The notes: a model not told the origin generated them from the sequence alone. Positions 24,518 through 34,429 are shown, counted from the first letter of the stretch. The stretch: 64,000 bases of DNA from Candidatus Terraquivivens tengchongensis (GCA_023268355.1 JALNJK010000003.1:62001-126000); one strand, 5' to 3'. Translations and numbers: made by a program.

Positions 24518-24787
24518 TTATTTTGGTTTTTCGGAAGCAGTATCAGTTTGAGCTGTTGCGCTCTCTGCCTTCAATTCAGCCTCCTTTTTTGCCTGTAGTT
24601 TGATAAACGACGTAATGTACCCAGCAATACGGTTCGCCAACCTCTTAGAAACTCCGCTCACGAATATCTCCCGCACGAGTTGTTTGTTCTTTTCAAAATC
24701 CATGCTTACCCTATCCCGGTAAAGCTCTAAAACCTCTCTGGCGAGCCTCTTGACCTTCCTAGTCCTTACCTTGCCCATCTTAGACAA
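24518..24787 (-). CDS. rps17e: Ribosomal protein S17e
   Basis: An 89-aa small-subunit ribosomal protein found in archaea and eukaryotes. The start MGKVRTRKVKRLAREVLELY (from residue 4) and NKQLVREIF, then KRLANRIAGYITSFIK are the family core (about residues 4-68). A Glu/Ala/Thr-rich tail of about 20 residues extends past the usual archaeal end. It is transcribed leftward towards the candidate C/D sRNA and the MoaD-like gene, with the SDH operon behind it 37 bases upstream. Confidence 0.94.
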   Translation of the reverse strand: MSKMGKVRTRKVKRLAREVLELYRDRVSMDFEKNKQLVREIFVSGVSKRLANRIAGYITSFIKLQAKKEAELKAESATAQTDTASEKPK

Positions 24788-24824
24788 TCCCAGATATGGC
24801 TAACTAAAAAATATAACGGAAGCC

Positions 24825-25640
24825 CTACTGCCAGCCCTTTGGAAGCTCGAGCTTGCCTTTTACATGCGCCATAGGTATTAACTCCACTTTCTTTGGACTA
24901 GAAATACCTAACACCGCCTTCTTAACTAACTGCCTTCTAAGAAGCTGTATTGCCTTAGCAGGGTCAACGCCCTTAGGACACACGGTGCTGCAAGAAGCTG
25001 CGAAATGACACCTCCAACAACCGTGCTCAGAATCTATGGCCTCGATCCTTTGTTCAAAACCGAGATCCCTAGGGTCGGAGATAAACCGGTATGCCCTATT
25101 TAAAATCATTGGCCCAAGATAAAGTGGGTCTGTTGCAGAGACCGGACACGCAGAGTTACACATTCCGCACTCTATACAGTCGGCAAACTGAATATATCCT
25201 AAAAGTTCCTCCTCTGTCTGCTTGTATGTACCGGTCGGGTTCAAAAGCTCCTCGAAATCATGCCTGATTATATAGGGCTTCACTTGTCTTTCTTTTTGGA
25301 AAAGTTCACTAAAGTCTGTTACAAGATCCTTGACAATACGGTAGTTCTTGAGTGGTGCAACTTTTATAATGTTACTATTAAGCTCAAGGACTCTCGTGAA
25401 ACAAGCAAGCATTTGTTTGTCGTTAATCATCATGCCACATGAACCGCAGACAGCTTGCCTACAAGAATATCTAATGGTCAGAGTTGGATCCTGTTCTTCC
25501 TTTATCTTAAGCAAAGCATCAAGAACCGTCGTACTCTTATCCACTTTTACATTATATTCTTGCCATCTTGGTGCAAAGTCCGTCTTGGGATTGAACCTGA
25601 AAATTCTGAACTTTACTTCAATTTCTTTATCAGTTGACAT
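24825..25640 (-). CDS. sdhB: Succinate dehydrogenase iron-sulfur subunit
   Basis: A 271-aa SdhB/FrdB. The N-terminal 2Fe-2S domain has SCRQAVCGSCGMMIND (CxxxxCxxC) plus a later LAC. The C-terminal domain has CIECGMCNSACPVSA for a 4Fe-4S centre and CWRCHFAASCSTVCPKG for the third centre. It passes electrons from the SdhA flavin to the membrane subunits. It is the last gene of a leftward sdhA-C-D-B operon, 6 bases after sdhD. Succinate oxidation or fumarate reduction cannot be told from sequence alone. Confidence 0.95.
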   Translation of the reverse strand: MSTDKEIEVKFRIFRFNPKTDFAPRWQEYNVKVDKSTTVLDALLKIKEEQDPTLTIRYSCRQAVCGSCGMMINDKQMLACFTRVLELNSNIIKVAPLKNYRIVKDLVTDFSELFQKERQVKPYIIRHDFEELLNPTGTYKQTEEELLGYIQFADCIECGMCNSACPVSATDPLYLGPMILNRAYRFISDPRDLGFEQRIEAIDSEHGCWRCHFAASCSTVCPKGVDPAKAIQLLRRQLVKKAVLGISSPKKVELIPMAHVKGKLELPKGWQ

Positions 25641-25646
25641 TTACAC

Positions 25647-25967
25647 TCACTCCACTGGCCAGAATAAGTTCAGGAAAACTTGAAGACCATAAATATATAG
25701 GGCTATGCCCACCAAGAACATTATCCACGTTATGGCCTTTGCAGCACATTTGCCAGGTATTACTTCTATGAGTATGACCCTGACACCGTTTAACATGTGG
25801 TACAAAAGTGCTGACAATAGGATGATAAGGTTCACAGGATAAAAGATGCTTTCATGTACAATTGTGCCAATACTTGGAAGGTTATTCGCTATTAGATGAA
25901 TGAATCCCGTTATTAGTATTATGAGACCGGAGATATAATGTATGAACATTCTTTTGGACTCCTTCAA
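25647..25967 (-). CDS. sdhD: Succinate dehydrogenase membrane anchor subunit (second)
   Basis: A 106-aa membrane protein with three hydrophobic segments (about residues 9-30, 44-62 and 78-98). HMLNGVRVILIEV in the second segment is the counterpart of the HxxNGxR motif of SDH anchors, with a His that may bind haem b. It lies between sdhC and sdhB, 4-6 bases from each. Assignment as C or D is by size and order only. Confidence 0.85.
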   Translation of the reverse strand: MKESKRMFIHYISGLIILITGFIHLIANNLPSIGTIVHESIFYPVNLIILLSALLYHMLNGVRVILIEVIPGKCAAKAITWIMFLVGIALYIYGLQVFLNLFWPVE

Positions 25968-25971
25968 CTGA

Positions 25972-26364
25972 TCACCCCGCCGGTATCACTAAAGCTACAT
26001 AAGACCATATAAGGACGAATATCACGAATAGGGCAAGGATCGCCATCGTGAGGTACCTTTGCGAACCATAGAGCGTGCCTTTTCGGTACGGATATACGGC
26101 CCTAGTCGGTTTTCCTATCAAGAAGCCATGTTCAGTCAGCACGAGCCTGAGTCCGTTTAGCGTATGGTACGTCACGAGAACTCCTAGAATAACGTCTCCC
26201 CACCCACCAGGATGCCAACTCGTATACAACAGATGAATGAACGCAAAAATCACGATACCTATCCCACTCAACCTTTGTATGACGTAGAGAGCCCTTTCAA
26301 CAGAGTAGCGCGTTATCCTGAACCATCCGCTCACGCCCTCTCTATTCTCTTCATAAATTGCCAT
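25972..26364 (-). CDS. sdhC: Succinate dehydrogenase cytochrome b subunit
   Basis: A 130-aa anchor subunit. The first helix contains the RLSGIGIVIFAFIHLLYTSW pattern (S-G near the quinone site, His in the helix), the second TYHTLNGLRLVLTEHG with the conserved HxxNGLR, and a third helix closes the chain. These are the classical features of SdhC cytochrome b556. It is placed 14 bases after sdhA and overlaps neither neighbour. Confidence 0.9.
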   Translation of the reverse strand: MAIYEENREGVSGWFRITRYSVERALYVIQRLSGIGIVIFAFIHLLYTSWHPGGWGDVILGVLVTYHTLNGLRLVLTEHGFLIGKPTRAVYPYRKGTLYGSQRYLTMAILALFVIFVLIWSYVALVIPAG

Positions 26365-26378
26365 ACATCTTCACCTCC

Positions 26379-28091
26379 TTAATACTTCCTCTCTGCTGGA
26401 GGCCACTTCGTAATCCTGACTGGTATGTAATCAAGCTTAGGCCCGTCTACAGTCCTATATGCTAACGTATGCTTAAGCCAATTCACATCATCTCTTCTCG
26501 GATAGTCAAGCCTATAATGCGCTCCCCTACTTTCGGTCCTAGCTATGGCTGATACGAGCACGACTTCCGCAACTTCAAGCATCATATCGACCTCAAGGAC
26601 ATTTATCAGGTTCTGATTGAACCTGCGGCTTTTATCTACTACATGTCCTGTACCGAACCTTTGTTTGAGTTCTCTGACTTTTTTCAACGCCTCGCTCAGC
26701 CCTTCGCCATCTCTAAAGACGTAGGCGTGCTTTGACATAGTGTTTTGCAACTCTCTCTTGATCATATATGGATCTTCGCCACTACCGCCTCTCAGTATAC
26801 CATCGAATATCCTCTTCTCTTCCGCCAGTATGAGTTCCAGTGATGGATTACTTTCACCTTTCTCTTTCACGTATTCAGCCGCTTGTCTACCAGTCAGATA
26901 CCCATACACAAGACATTCCATTGTAGAGTTGCATCCGAGCCTGTTCGCACCATGTACGCTGACACATGCTGCTTCGCCAGCCGCGAACAGTCCTCGAATT
27001 GGCGTCCTACCATACGTGTCCGTATGAATACCCCCCATCGTGTAATGGGCTACGGGTCTAACAGGTATCGGTTCTTTAATAGGGTCTAGGCCACCAAACT
27101 TAATGGCTATCATCTTTATCTCAGTAAGTTTCTCATCTATCACTTCTTCACCAAGGTGTGTAAGATCGAGGTGGACATAGTCTAAACCGTTTGGGCCTGG
27201 AAAACCTCTGCCTTCTAATATCTCCTTCATCATGGCCCTAGACACTATATCTCTTGGTGCTAGCTCCATCTTCTGAGGCGCGTAATTCTTCATGAACCTT
27301 TCGCCTTTGTTGTTTCTAAGATATCCCCCCTCGCCCCTCGCCGCCTCAGATATTAGTATGCCTTGTGGAACAAGGCCAGTCGGATGGAACTGAATGAATT
27401 CCATGTCTTTCAGTGGGATCCCAACTCTGTACGCCATAGCTAGACCATCAGCAGTCGCTGAATGTCCATATGTTGTGAAGGAGTAAAGTCTGCCAGCACC
27501 GCCTGTCGCGATTATCCCAGCCTTAGCTTTAAAGGCATGCAGTTCGCCGTTCTTCATATCTATGGCCGTCACACCTTTGAACTCTCCATCTTCTACTAGT
27601 AAAGATGTAACATACCATTCATGGAATATCTCTATATTATCGTACTTATGCGTTGTATTGTACAAAGTCTGCATGGCATAAAGGCCTGTTTTATCTGCAG
27701 CGAAGCATGCTCTATCGAAGCTATGCCCTCCGAAGGGTCTCTGAGCGATTCTACCATCAAGCCTTCTGCTCCAAGGCATCCCCCAATGTTCAAGCCTGAG
27801 TATCTCCTGCGGTGCGATTCTTACCATTAACTCAATCGCATCTTGGTCTCCGAGGTAATCGGAACCTTTTACCGTGTCAAATGCATGTAGATCAAAGCTA
27901 TCCCCCTCTTCGGGATATAGGACCGCGGCCGTGCCGCCAGCATATGCTACGGAGTGCGAGCGCATTGCATGGACCTTTGTAAGCACGGCCACCTGGATAT
28001 CATTATCGGTACTCGCAGCTTCTATAGCAGCTCTAAGGCCGGCGAGACCAGAACCTATAATCAGAACGTCGGCCTCCAGCTTATCGAGCAT
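26379..28091 (-). CDS. sdhA: Succinate dehydrogenase flavoprotein subunit
   Basis: A 570-aa SdhA/FrdA. The dinucleotide-binding start DVLIIGSGLAGLRAAIEA and MRSHSVAYAGG (about residues 43-53), whose His is the usual covalent FAD site, are present. FIQFHPTGLVPQGILISEAA with RGEGGYLRN holds the catalytic Arg, and HYTMGGIHTDTYGRT the substrate His. It heads the sdhA-C-D-B operon and diverges from the Rieske/cytochrome b pair; their shared promoter region holds two overlapping inverted repeats. Confidence 0.97.
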   Translation of the reverse strand: MLDKLEADVLIIGSGLAGLRAAIEAASTDNDIQVAVLTKVHAMRSHSVAYAGGTAAVLYPEEGDSFDLHAFDTVKGSDYLGDQDAIELMVRIAPQEILRLEHWGMPWSRRLDGRIAQRPFGGHSFDRACFAADKTGLYAMQTLYNTTHKYDNIEIFHEWYVTSLLVEDGEFKGVTAIDMKNGELHAFKAKAGIIATGGAGRLYSFTTYGHSATADGLAMAYRVGIPLKDMEFIQFHPTGLVPQGILISEAARGEGGYLRNNKGERFMKNYAPQKMELAPRDIVSRAMMKEILEGRGFPGPNGLDYVHLDLTHLGEEVIDEKLTEIKMIAIKFGGLDPIKEPIPVRPVAHYTMGGIHTDTYGRTPIRGLFAAGEAACVSVHGANRLGCNSTMECLVYGYLTGRQAAEYVKEKGESNPSLELILAEEKRIFDGILRGGSGEDPYMIKRELQNTMSKHAYVFRDGEGLSEALKKVRELKQRFGTGHVVDKSRRFNQNLINVLEVDMMLEVAEVVLVSAIARTESRGAHYRLDYPRRDDVNWLKHTLAYRTVDGPKLDYIPVRITKWPPAERKY

Positions 28092-28152
28092 GATAGTCGC
28101 CCTACATCTTTGAAGATATAGACCACCCTAATTTAACATTTTTTATTATAGC

Positions 28153-28176
28153 GTTTTTTAAAAAACATTTATGTTT
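28153..28176. promoter_or_regulatory. Overlapping inverted repeats in the sdhA/Rieske divergent promoter
   Basis: GTTTTTTAAAAAAC (28153-28166) is a perfect 14-bp palindrome. It runs into AAACAT-TT-ATGTTT (28163-28176). Both lie between the divergent sdhA and Rieske starts (107 bases in all), beside TATA-like blocks, so they could be a shared respiratory operator or simply an A/T-rich melt region. Confidence 0.4.
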
Positions 28177-28198
28177 TACTTAATAAAAAAGTAGGCAC

Positions 28199-28870
28199 GT
28201 GAACATCATAAGGTGCCTCTTAACAAATTTACTTGCCGCAGTCTCTTTAACGAATTTAAAGAGTTTAGGCATTTTGTTATTTCTGGTACTTGTTGTCGGT
28301 ATCGGTACGATAATCTACTATTTTTACATCAAGTCCTTAAAACCGAAACATAATAATCCTGATAACAACGAACGTGTAAATAATAGGAGAAATTTCTTAG
28401 TCAAGATTTTTGCGCTAACCTTGGCTGGTATCGTAGTTCAACTTTTACTACCGTTGCTTGAACTTCTCAGGAAGGGCACAATAGTTACTGGCGAGATTTC
28501 CTCAGGTCAAGAAACTCCACCCAAGATTGCAAACATTACAGAGATACCTCCAGATTCTCAGATTTCTTTTGTGTTACGACGAAATCCGGACGGCTCACCA
28601 GGCCAGCATCCAGCAGTCCTAATACACCTTCCTGAGGATAAGGCTGCGTTAGTAGGCAAGGAATTTGTGGCATACAGCGCCGTGTGCACGCATCTTGGCT
28701 GTATAGTCAGTTACAAAAGCGAAGAAGATGCGCTATTCTGTCCATGCCATGCGGGATATTTCGACCCTACAAACGGAAAAGCCATAAGTGGACCTCCAAA
28801 AAAACCTCTACCTGAAGTAAAATTACGCATTGACGAGAATGGTGATATATATGCAGAGGGCTGGGTCTGA
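28199..28870 (+). CDS. Rieske iron-sulfur protein
   Basis: A 223-aa Rieske protein of a bc-type complex. A hydrophobic segment at about residues 26-46 is followed by NRRNFLVKIFALTLAGIVVQ (about 62-82), a twin-arginine-like signal anchor, so the Fe-S domain lies outside. The cluster motifs are CTHLGC (about 160) and CPCHAGYF (about 179), giving two Cys and two His ligands, followed by GPPKKPLPEV. Start is GTG. The 3' end overlaps the cytochrome b gene by 20 bases. It passes electrons from quinol through cytochrome b to a soluble or membrane acceptor not encoded here. Confidence 0.93.
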   Translation: MNIIRCLLTNLLAAVSLTNLKSLGILLFLVLVVGIGTIIYYFYIKSLKPKHNNPDNNERVNNRRNFLVKIFALTLAGIVVQLLLPLLELLRKGTIVTGEISSGQETPPKIANITEIPPDSQISFVLRRNPDGSPGQHPAVLIHLPEDKAALVGKEFVAYSAVCTHLGCIVSYKSEEDALFCPCHAGYFDPTNGKAISGPPKKPLPEVKLRIDENGDIYAEGWV

Positions 28871-30257
28871 GGAAAGTTGCATCAAAAAGTTTGTCAGATG
28901 GTTAATAGAAAGAACCGGTGCCAGTGAGTTCACGAAAACAATCATACCACGGCACGCACTCCATCCAATGTACAGCTTTGGTGGCCTTGCATCACTTATG
29001 TTCTTCCTGCTAGCATTTACGGGAATAATCCAGCTGATGTTCTATGTTCCAGCCTTCGGTGAGGAGAACATTGCATACGAAAGTGTCAGACATTTCACAG
29101 AGTCTGTTCCTTACGGTTTTGTGGTGAGGGGAATTCATAGTTATGCTGCAACACTCATGATATTACTATCTATGCTGCACTTCCTCAGGGTTTACTTTAC
29201 TGGTGCTTATGCGAAACCGAGGGAGCTTACTTATGTCATTGGGATAGTGGCTGGTTTACTCTCGATAGCCTCAGCGTTCCTTGGTTATTCACTCCGCATG
29301 GACCATATATCCGTGGAGGCTATTAGAATAGGTCAGTTCCTTGTACTCCAGCTACCTGGCGGAAATTGGCTATACTCTCTCATATTCGGTTCAGGTTCAT
29401 TCGATGAAGTAATTCCTCGATTTCTTGCTCTCCACATAGGGGTAGCAGGTCTTCTCGCTATAGCCCTTTTGCTCCACTTTTATATGATACATGCCCATCA
29501 CATCTCGCCACCATATGACGGTAGCGAGCCAGAGCCTGTGATACCTTTCTACCCTAACTTTCTACTCACGGAATTAGCGGCCGCTGTGGTGACTATAGGA
29601 ACATTAATGACTTTATCAGCGGTGTTTCCACCAGAACTCGGTTTCAAGTTTGTCTTTGGTGAGGAACTTCCGGTCGGACAGCCCGAATGGTACTTAATGG
29701 CCATGTATGCCTTGATAAAGACAGGAATAGACCCTGTGTTGGCGGGCCTTGTCATACCTAGCATAGGGTTATTAATACTCGTCATTATGCCTTGGGTTGA
29801 TCCACTCTACTCTAGGCATCCGATGAATAGGAGGATAGCGACAACGTATGGTCTGATATTCGTGGGCGAGTATATTGTACTTTTCTTATACGGTCAGCTT
29901 ACACCGGGTGAGCAGATTCCTTTACTCAATGCTTTGCTTCTCACCATAGCGGTCGCACTCGTTCTGGGTTACGTTGGAGTTAGGCTTACATCAAAGCCCA
30001 TTCCACCAAAGAAAATACAAAAACAACAGTCAGGCAACAGCCCATCATATGCAGTAAGAGTTATATTAAAAAATGTTTGGTGGATAGCGTGCCTTCTGCT
30101 AGTCTTCGCCCTTGTGTTGGGTGGATTTGGTATAATGAGTCATTTATCGGAGAATTATTATGACGCTGCTCTGCTGTTCGGCATTTCCATAATACTAATG
30201 GGATGGTCACTATTCACGGCTAAAGTAGGCCTCGTAGATGCCAAATATCTAGTTTAA
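28851..30257 (+). CDS. Cytochrome b of a bc-type quinol oxidase complex
   Basis: A 468-aa cytochrome b with about ten hydrophobic helices, so the b6-like and subunit-IV-like halves are one chain. Haem ligands are two His pairs, each 14 positions apart: in RGIHSYAATLMILLSMLHF and in LHIGVAGLLAIALLLHF. The quinol site PEWY is present in GQPEWYLMAMYAL. Two extra helices lie at the C-terminus. The ATG at 28851 inside the Rieske 3' end is taken as the start; an ATG at 28830 is possible. No cytochrome c1 gene is adjacent, as in other archaeal complexes. Confidence 0.93.
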   Translation: MQRAGSEESCIKKFVRWLIERTGASEFTKTIIPRHALHPMYSFGGLASLMFFLLAFTGIIQLMFYVPAFGEENIAYESVRHFTESVPYGFVVRGIHSYAATLMILLSMLHFLRVYFTGAYAKPRELTYVIGIVAGLLSIASAFLGYSLRMDHISVEAIRIGQFLVLQLPGGNWLYSLIFGSGSFDEVIPRFLALHIGVAGLLAIALLLHFYMIHAHHISPPYDGSEPEPVIPFYPNFLLTELAAAVVTIGTLMTLSAVFPPELGFKFVFGEELPVGQPEWYLMAMYALIKTGIDPVLAGLVIPSIGLLILVIMPWVDPLYSRHPMNRRIATTYGLIFVGEYIVLFLYGQLTPGEQIPLLNALLLTIAVALVLGYVGVRLTSKPIPPKKIQKQQSGNSPSYAVRVILKNVWWIACLLLVFALVLGGFGIMSHLSENYYDAALLFGISIILMGWSLFTAKVGLVDAKYLV

Positions 30258-30259
30258 TT

Positions 30260-31336
30260 CTACCAGAATACTGGAACAAAGCGTTTTTCTTTTGATGCAG
30301 GATTCAGATTTCCAACGATCGCTATGGTATAGCCGCAGTTCAGACATCTGTTCTTCTCATCCATGTTCCAACTCACTATATCAAATCCGTACCTCTCAAC
30401 AACTATGCTCCCACATTCAGGACAGTAAGTGTGCTCAAGCGGATGTCCAGGAACGTTTCCGATGTAGACGTACCTCAACCCCTCCTCTTTTGCAATCTGG
30501 CAGTGCTTTTCAAGCGTCTCGATCGATGTCCAAGGTAAGTGCATCAGCTTGTAATCCGGGTGGAAGCGAAGGAAGTGTATGGGCGTATCAGGTCCTAGGT
30601 TCTCATATATCCATTTACAAAGCTTTCTTGCAGCATTGAGATCTTCACCCACTTCAGGTACGATCAAATCAGTTATCTCTATATGTGTCTTAGTCTTTCT
30701 TTTGATTTCTAACAATGTTTGAAAAATCGGATCCGGCTCAGGTATCCCAACGTATCGTCTAAGAAAATCTCTCTCACCGTTTCCTTTGAAATCTACGGTT
30801 ATGCAGTCGAGGAAATCTTGCATCATAGCAACACTTTCAGGTGTACCATAGCCGTTTGACACGAAGACGTTAAAAAGACCACGTTCTCTTGCCAGTACAC
30901 CGATATCATGTGCAAATTCAATGAATATTATTGGTTCATTGTACGTATACGCTATGCCATGGCTCTTGTACTTAAGAGCTAACTCCACGACCTTCTCAGG
31001 CGTCACTTCGGTGCCCTCTACCTTACGCCTTTGGCTTATGTCAAAGTTTTGGCAGTAGGCACACATCCAAGAACAGCCGGTAGTGGCTATCGAGAAGACT
31101 CTGCTTCCGGGCATGAAATGCATAACTGGCTTCTTCTCTATCGGATCAACGTGTGCAGTAATTATTCTCCCATAAACAAAAAGGTATAACTTCCCGTCAA
31201 CTACGCCCCTTATACCACAGAACCCTATCTTCCCTTCACCTATTTGACAATACCTCGCACAGGCTTTACACTTTATTCTGCCAGAATGTAACTTCTCAAA
31301 CAGTTGAGCCTCTTTTCCTGTAGCCTTAATAGCCAT
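30260..31336 (-). CDS. amrS: AmmeMemoRadiSam-system radical SAM enzyme (AmrS)
   Basis: A 358-aa radical SAM protein of the PFL-activase-like COG1180 group. An N-terminal Cys cluster (CKACARYC ... GFCGIRG, residues about 19-46) precedes the radical SAM motif [11 protein letters not shown] (CxxxCxxC, about 88-98). The C-terminus has a zinc-ribbon pair, CPECG and CLNCG. This is the AmrS layout. The partners usually listed (Memo and AMMECR1 proteins) are not within the window. The substrate is not established. It converges with cytochrome b with a 2-base gap. Confidence 0.88.
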   Translation of the reverse strand: MAIKATGKEAQLFEKLHSGRIKCKACARYCQIGEGKIGFCGIRGVVDGKLYLFVYGRIITAHVDPIEKKPVMHFMPGSRVFSIATTGCSWMCAYCQNFDISQRRKVEGTEVTPEKVVELALKYKSHGIAYTYNEPIIFIEFAHDIGVLARERGLFNVFVSNGYGTPESVAMMQDFLDCITVDFKGNGERDFLRRYVGIPEPDPIFQTLLEIKRKTKTHIEITDLIVPEVGEDLNAARKLCKWIYENLGPDTPIHFLRFHPDYKLMHLPWTSIETLEKHCQIAKEEGLRYVYIGNVPGHPLEHTYCPECGSIVVERYGFDIVSWNMDEKNRCLNCGYTIAIVGNLNPASKEKRFVPVFW

Positions 31337-31456
31337 GACCTAATTCTTAAAGGGCACCTCTTACTTATATAGCTTATGAGTGATCATTTTGACATATCTA
31401 CAATTTCTGCGACAGTAAAGCGTTTAATCTCTTTGATAAAGTCTGAAAAGTCGTTA

Positions 31457-34429
31457 TTAAACACCGTAGGCTTTCCTAAGGATGTCAATGGTTAAGCCTA
31501 TCTTCTTTCCAGAACCTGCCTCTATCTGAAGTCTGCAGAGTTCACCCGTCGTATATACCGGCCTATGACTTTGCTTAACAGCCTCAAACAATCTAGAGCC
31601 AATCTTAAGTGACTTCTCAAAGTTTCCTTTGACAAAGCTGAAAGCGCCCCCAGAACCGCAGCATCCTTCTTCAAGCTCTGAGATGGATAGGCCAGGTACG
31701 AGTTCTAATACTCCCAGAACCTTGTCCTTTATACACTGGACGAGCGTATGACAATGAAGGTGAACATGAGCATCTTCTTGTACTCTACGAAAGTTTCTGT
31801 TAAGCATACCATCCTCATAAAGTTTATACAAGAATTCATGAATATCATATGTGTTCTCTGAAACTACGTGAGCATCGTCTGTATCAAGTAGGTCAAGATA
31901 TTCATGCTTCAATGCAAGACTTGCCGCGGGTGAGAAACATACTATCGGAATGCCGTTTCTAGCATACGGTGCAAGATTCATAACGTTAAATTCAGCAATT
32001 TTCCTGCCTATAGAGGGAGCGCCTTCGTTAATTGCTGGTAGACCGCTGGAAAGTTGCGGGGGTACGATTACCTGAAAACCGTTAAGTTCAAGGATTTTAA
32101 CTATAGCGATTCCAAGTTCCGGATCATTATAGTTGATGTATGTATCATAGAAGAAAACGACGCGTTTATTGCCATTTGTATTATGCGTCTTGCTGTACTC
32201 TTCAAACATTTTCTTGAAAGTTTTTCTATGAAACGGTGGGAGATTTCTGTTTCTATCCAGCCCAATGAAGTATTCCGCTAAAATCCTAAAGAATTTGCTC
32301 TTCATCATCCAATTTGAGATAGGAGCGAACATTGAGCCAATCCTTGCGTATTTATCTATTTCTATAAAATACCTGTACCCCTTAGGTATACCCTTGACGC
32401 TTGAATACCATGCCCGCATCTCAGCCATAATCTTACCTACATCAACGTTGGCGGTACATTCAAGGAGACACATCCGACATTGTATGCAATGCTCGTAGAC
32501 AACCTCTTTATATACCTCTGAAGAAATAAACTTCTCAGGCGAGTTCTCGGTTCTAAGAAGCCACCTCAACAAGTTTATCCTACCTCTACAACTATCAACC
32601 TCATCGCCTAGTGCTGCAAAGATGGGACACATACGGCTTGTACCAACAAGTGCGCCACCTTTGCATAAACCGCATCCTACACATAACTCCACCTCCTCTA
32701 CTAAGGAAGGTTTTTTGTCGTAGCCGCTTAGTAACTTCCTGATACTACTTGTCTTTCCGTCCCAAAGCAATTGTGTCTTAAACTCCCTCAAACGTATGTC
32801 TGGTCTTGTCCTTAACCCCTCAAGTTTTATATCATTTAAGCCAAGCTTCTTCCCAGGATTCATTATATTAGCAGGGTCTAAGAGGCGCTTTATGTCCAAA
32901 AATACTTTCAGAAGCTCTTCGCCATACTGGAGCCTTAAGTATTTCGCCCTAATCATTCCGTCACCGTGCTCACCGCTTATGCTTCCGCCAAGGCTCTTTG
33001 TAAGTTCAAACACCTCAGACGCAACAATCGGTATAAGGTCAAAGTCCTTCTTATCGTTAAGGTTCAATAGAGGTCTTAAGTGAACGTTCCCATCCCCTGC
33101 GTGACCTGATATAAGGAAGTTAAGGTTATGCTTCTTCAATATTTTACTGACGGAGTCCACAAGTTCTGCCAATCTATCCGGCGGAACTACTAAGTCTTCT
33201 ATGAACGTAAAGTTTGCACTCTTCCCGTCTTGCTTGAATTTGTAAGCGAAACCAAGACTCTTCTTCCTTACAGACCAAAGCTTCTTCATACCGGCCAGGT
33301 CAAATGCTCTAAAACTACTGACCACTAAGTTTTTATTCTTAAGAAACTCCTCTAGTTCGGATATGCTCTTTTCAATCTCTCCTAAATCGTCACCCTCAAA
33401 TTCAATGTATAATGACGCCGTTGTGTTTTTCGGTATAAATTCGTTTATTTCTGGATATAGGTTTCTTGAAGAATCTATGAGGCTCCTATCCACCATTTCG
33501 ATGGCCGAAGGCTTAAGCTTAAGCACCTCTTGGACTGCTGCACCAGCCTTGTGAAGATCATCAAAGTTCAGGAGTACCAGCGCTGTATGTTTAGGCTTAT
33601 TAACAATTCTCAGTTTAGCGGAAACTATTATACCAAGCGTACCTTCAGAGGCAGCAAAGAGTTTCCCTAAATCTATGAAGCCATCGTTGAATACTTTGTC
33701 AAGTCTGTAACCGGATGAATTCTTGCTCAACTTTGGGAACCTTTCTCGTATTAACTCATCATGTTCTTCCAATAACTTCCTTAGACCTTCATATATTCTA
33801 GCTTCGTGCATATTTTCTGAAATGAGTTTTTTCCATTCTTCAGAATCTGTTTTAAGTCTTCTACATCTTATTACCTCACCTGAGCTCAAAACAACCTCAA
33901 GGGATATTATATAATCAATTGTGGTGCCGTACTTTACTGTGTGAGCGCCTGCAGCATTTGTTGATATCATGCCACCAATTGTGCAGAAGTCAGAACTTGA
34001 GGGGTCTGGTGGAAACATCTTACCATACTTCGCAAGGATCTTATCAAGTACAGATTTGTAGATGCCCGGCTCTACAATCACATAGTTTTCATCAGGGTTT
34101 ATTTCTAGAACCCTGTTCATATATTTGGAAAAGTCAATAATTATGCCCTCACCAACTGATTGGCCCAGAAGGCTACTACCACCGCCTCTCGCAGTCAAGG
34201 GTATTCCATTTTCAGAAGCATACTTTACGACCTCTATAACGTCATCTTTCGACTTTGGGAGCACAACACAAAGGGGCATTATGAAATATGAACTAGCGTC
34301 TGATGCGTAAAGTGCTCTTTGCCAAGCTTCTGATAATACATCACCAGATATTCGCTTTCGCAAGTCTGAAGCAACTTTTTCAGGTGATAGCGCCAACATA
34401 TTATTCGCATTTTTTATGTTACAATTCAC
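31457..34429 (-). CDS. Fused FAD-linked oxidase and Fe-S oxidoreductase (GlcD-GlcF type)
   Basis: A 990-aa fusion. Residues about 40-220 form a PCMH-type FAD-binding domain (PLTARGGGSSLLGQSVGEG), about 230-525 the FAD-oxidase C domain with SGHAGDGNVHLRP and SGEHGDG. Then two ferredoxin-like cysteine groups (CVGCGLCKGG ... CP; CIQCRMCLLEC) and a CCG-domain region ending GCCGSGGAF near residue 930. This is the D-lactate/glycolate/2-hydroxyglutarate dehydrogenase plan, with electrons passed from FAD through Fe-S centres to quinone or another carrier. Substrate is not decidable. It stands alone. Confidence 0.9.
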   Translation of the reverse strand: MNCNIKNANNMLALSPEKVASDLRKRISGDVLSEAWQRALYASDASSYFIMPLCVVLPKSKDDVIEVVKYASENGIPLTARGGGSSLLGQSVGEGIIIDFSKYMNRVLEINPDENYVIVEPGIYKSVLDKILAKYGKMFPPDPSSSDFCTIGGMISTNAAGAHTVKYGTTIDYIISLEVVLSSGEVIRCRRLKTDSEEWKKLISENMHEARIYEGLRKLLEEHDELIRERFPKLSKNSSGYRLDKVFNDGFIDLGKLFAASEGTLGIIVSAKLRIVNKPKHTALVLLNFDDLHKAGAAVQEVLKLKPSAIEMVDRSLIDSSRNLYPEINEFIPKNTTASLYIEFEGDDLGEIEKSISELEEFLKNKNLVVSSFRAFDLAGMKKLWSVRKKSLGFAYKFKQDGKSANFTFIEDLVVPPDRLAELVDSVSKILKKHNLNFLISGHAGDGNVHLRPLLNLNDKKDFDLIPIVASEVFELTKSLGGSISGEHGDGMIRAKYLRLQYGEELLKVFLDIKRLLDPANIMNPGKKLGLNDIKLEGLRTRPDIRLREFKTQLLWDGKTSSIRKLLSGYDKKPSLVEEVELCVGCGLCKGGALVGTSRMCPIFAALGDEVDSCRGRINLLRWLLRTENSPEKFISSEVYKEVVYEHCIQCRMCLLECTANVDVGKIMAEMRAWYSSVKGIPKGYRYFIEIDKYARIGSMFAPISNWMMKSKFFRILAEYFIGLDRNRNLPPFHRKTFKKMFEEYSKTHNTNGNKRVVFFYDTYINYNDPELGIAIVKILELNGFQVIVPPQLSSGLPAINEGAPSIGRKIAEFNVMNLAPYARNGIPIVCFSPAASLALKHEYLDLLDTDDAHVVSENTYDIHEFLYKLYEDGMLNRNFRRVQEDAHVHLHCHTLVQCIKDKVLGVLELVPGLSISELEEGCCGSGGAFSFVKGNFEKSLKIGSRLFEAVKQSHRPVYTTGELCRLQIEAGSGKKIGLTIDILRKAYGV

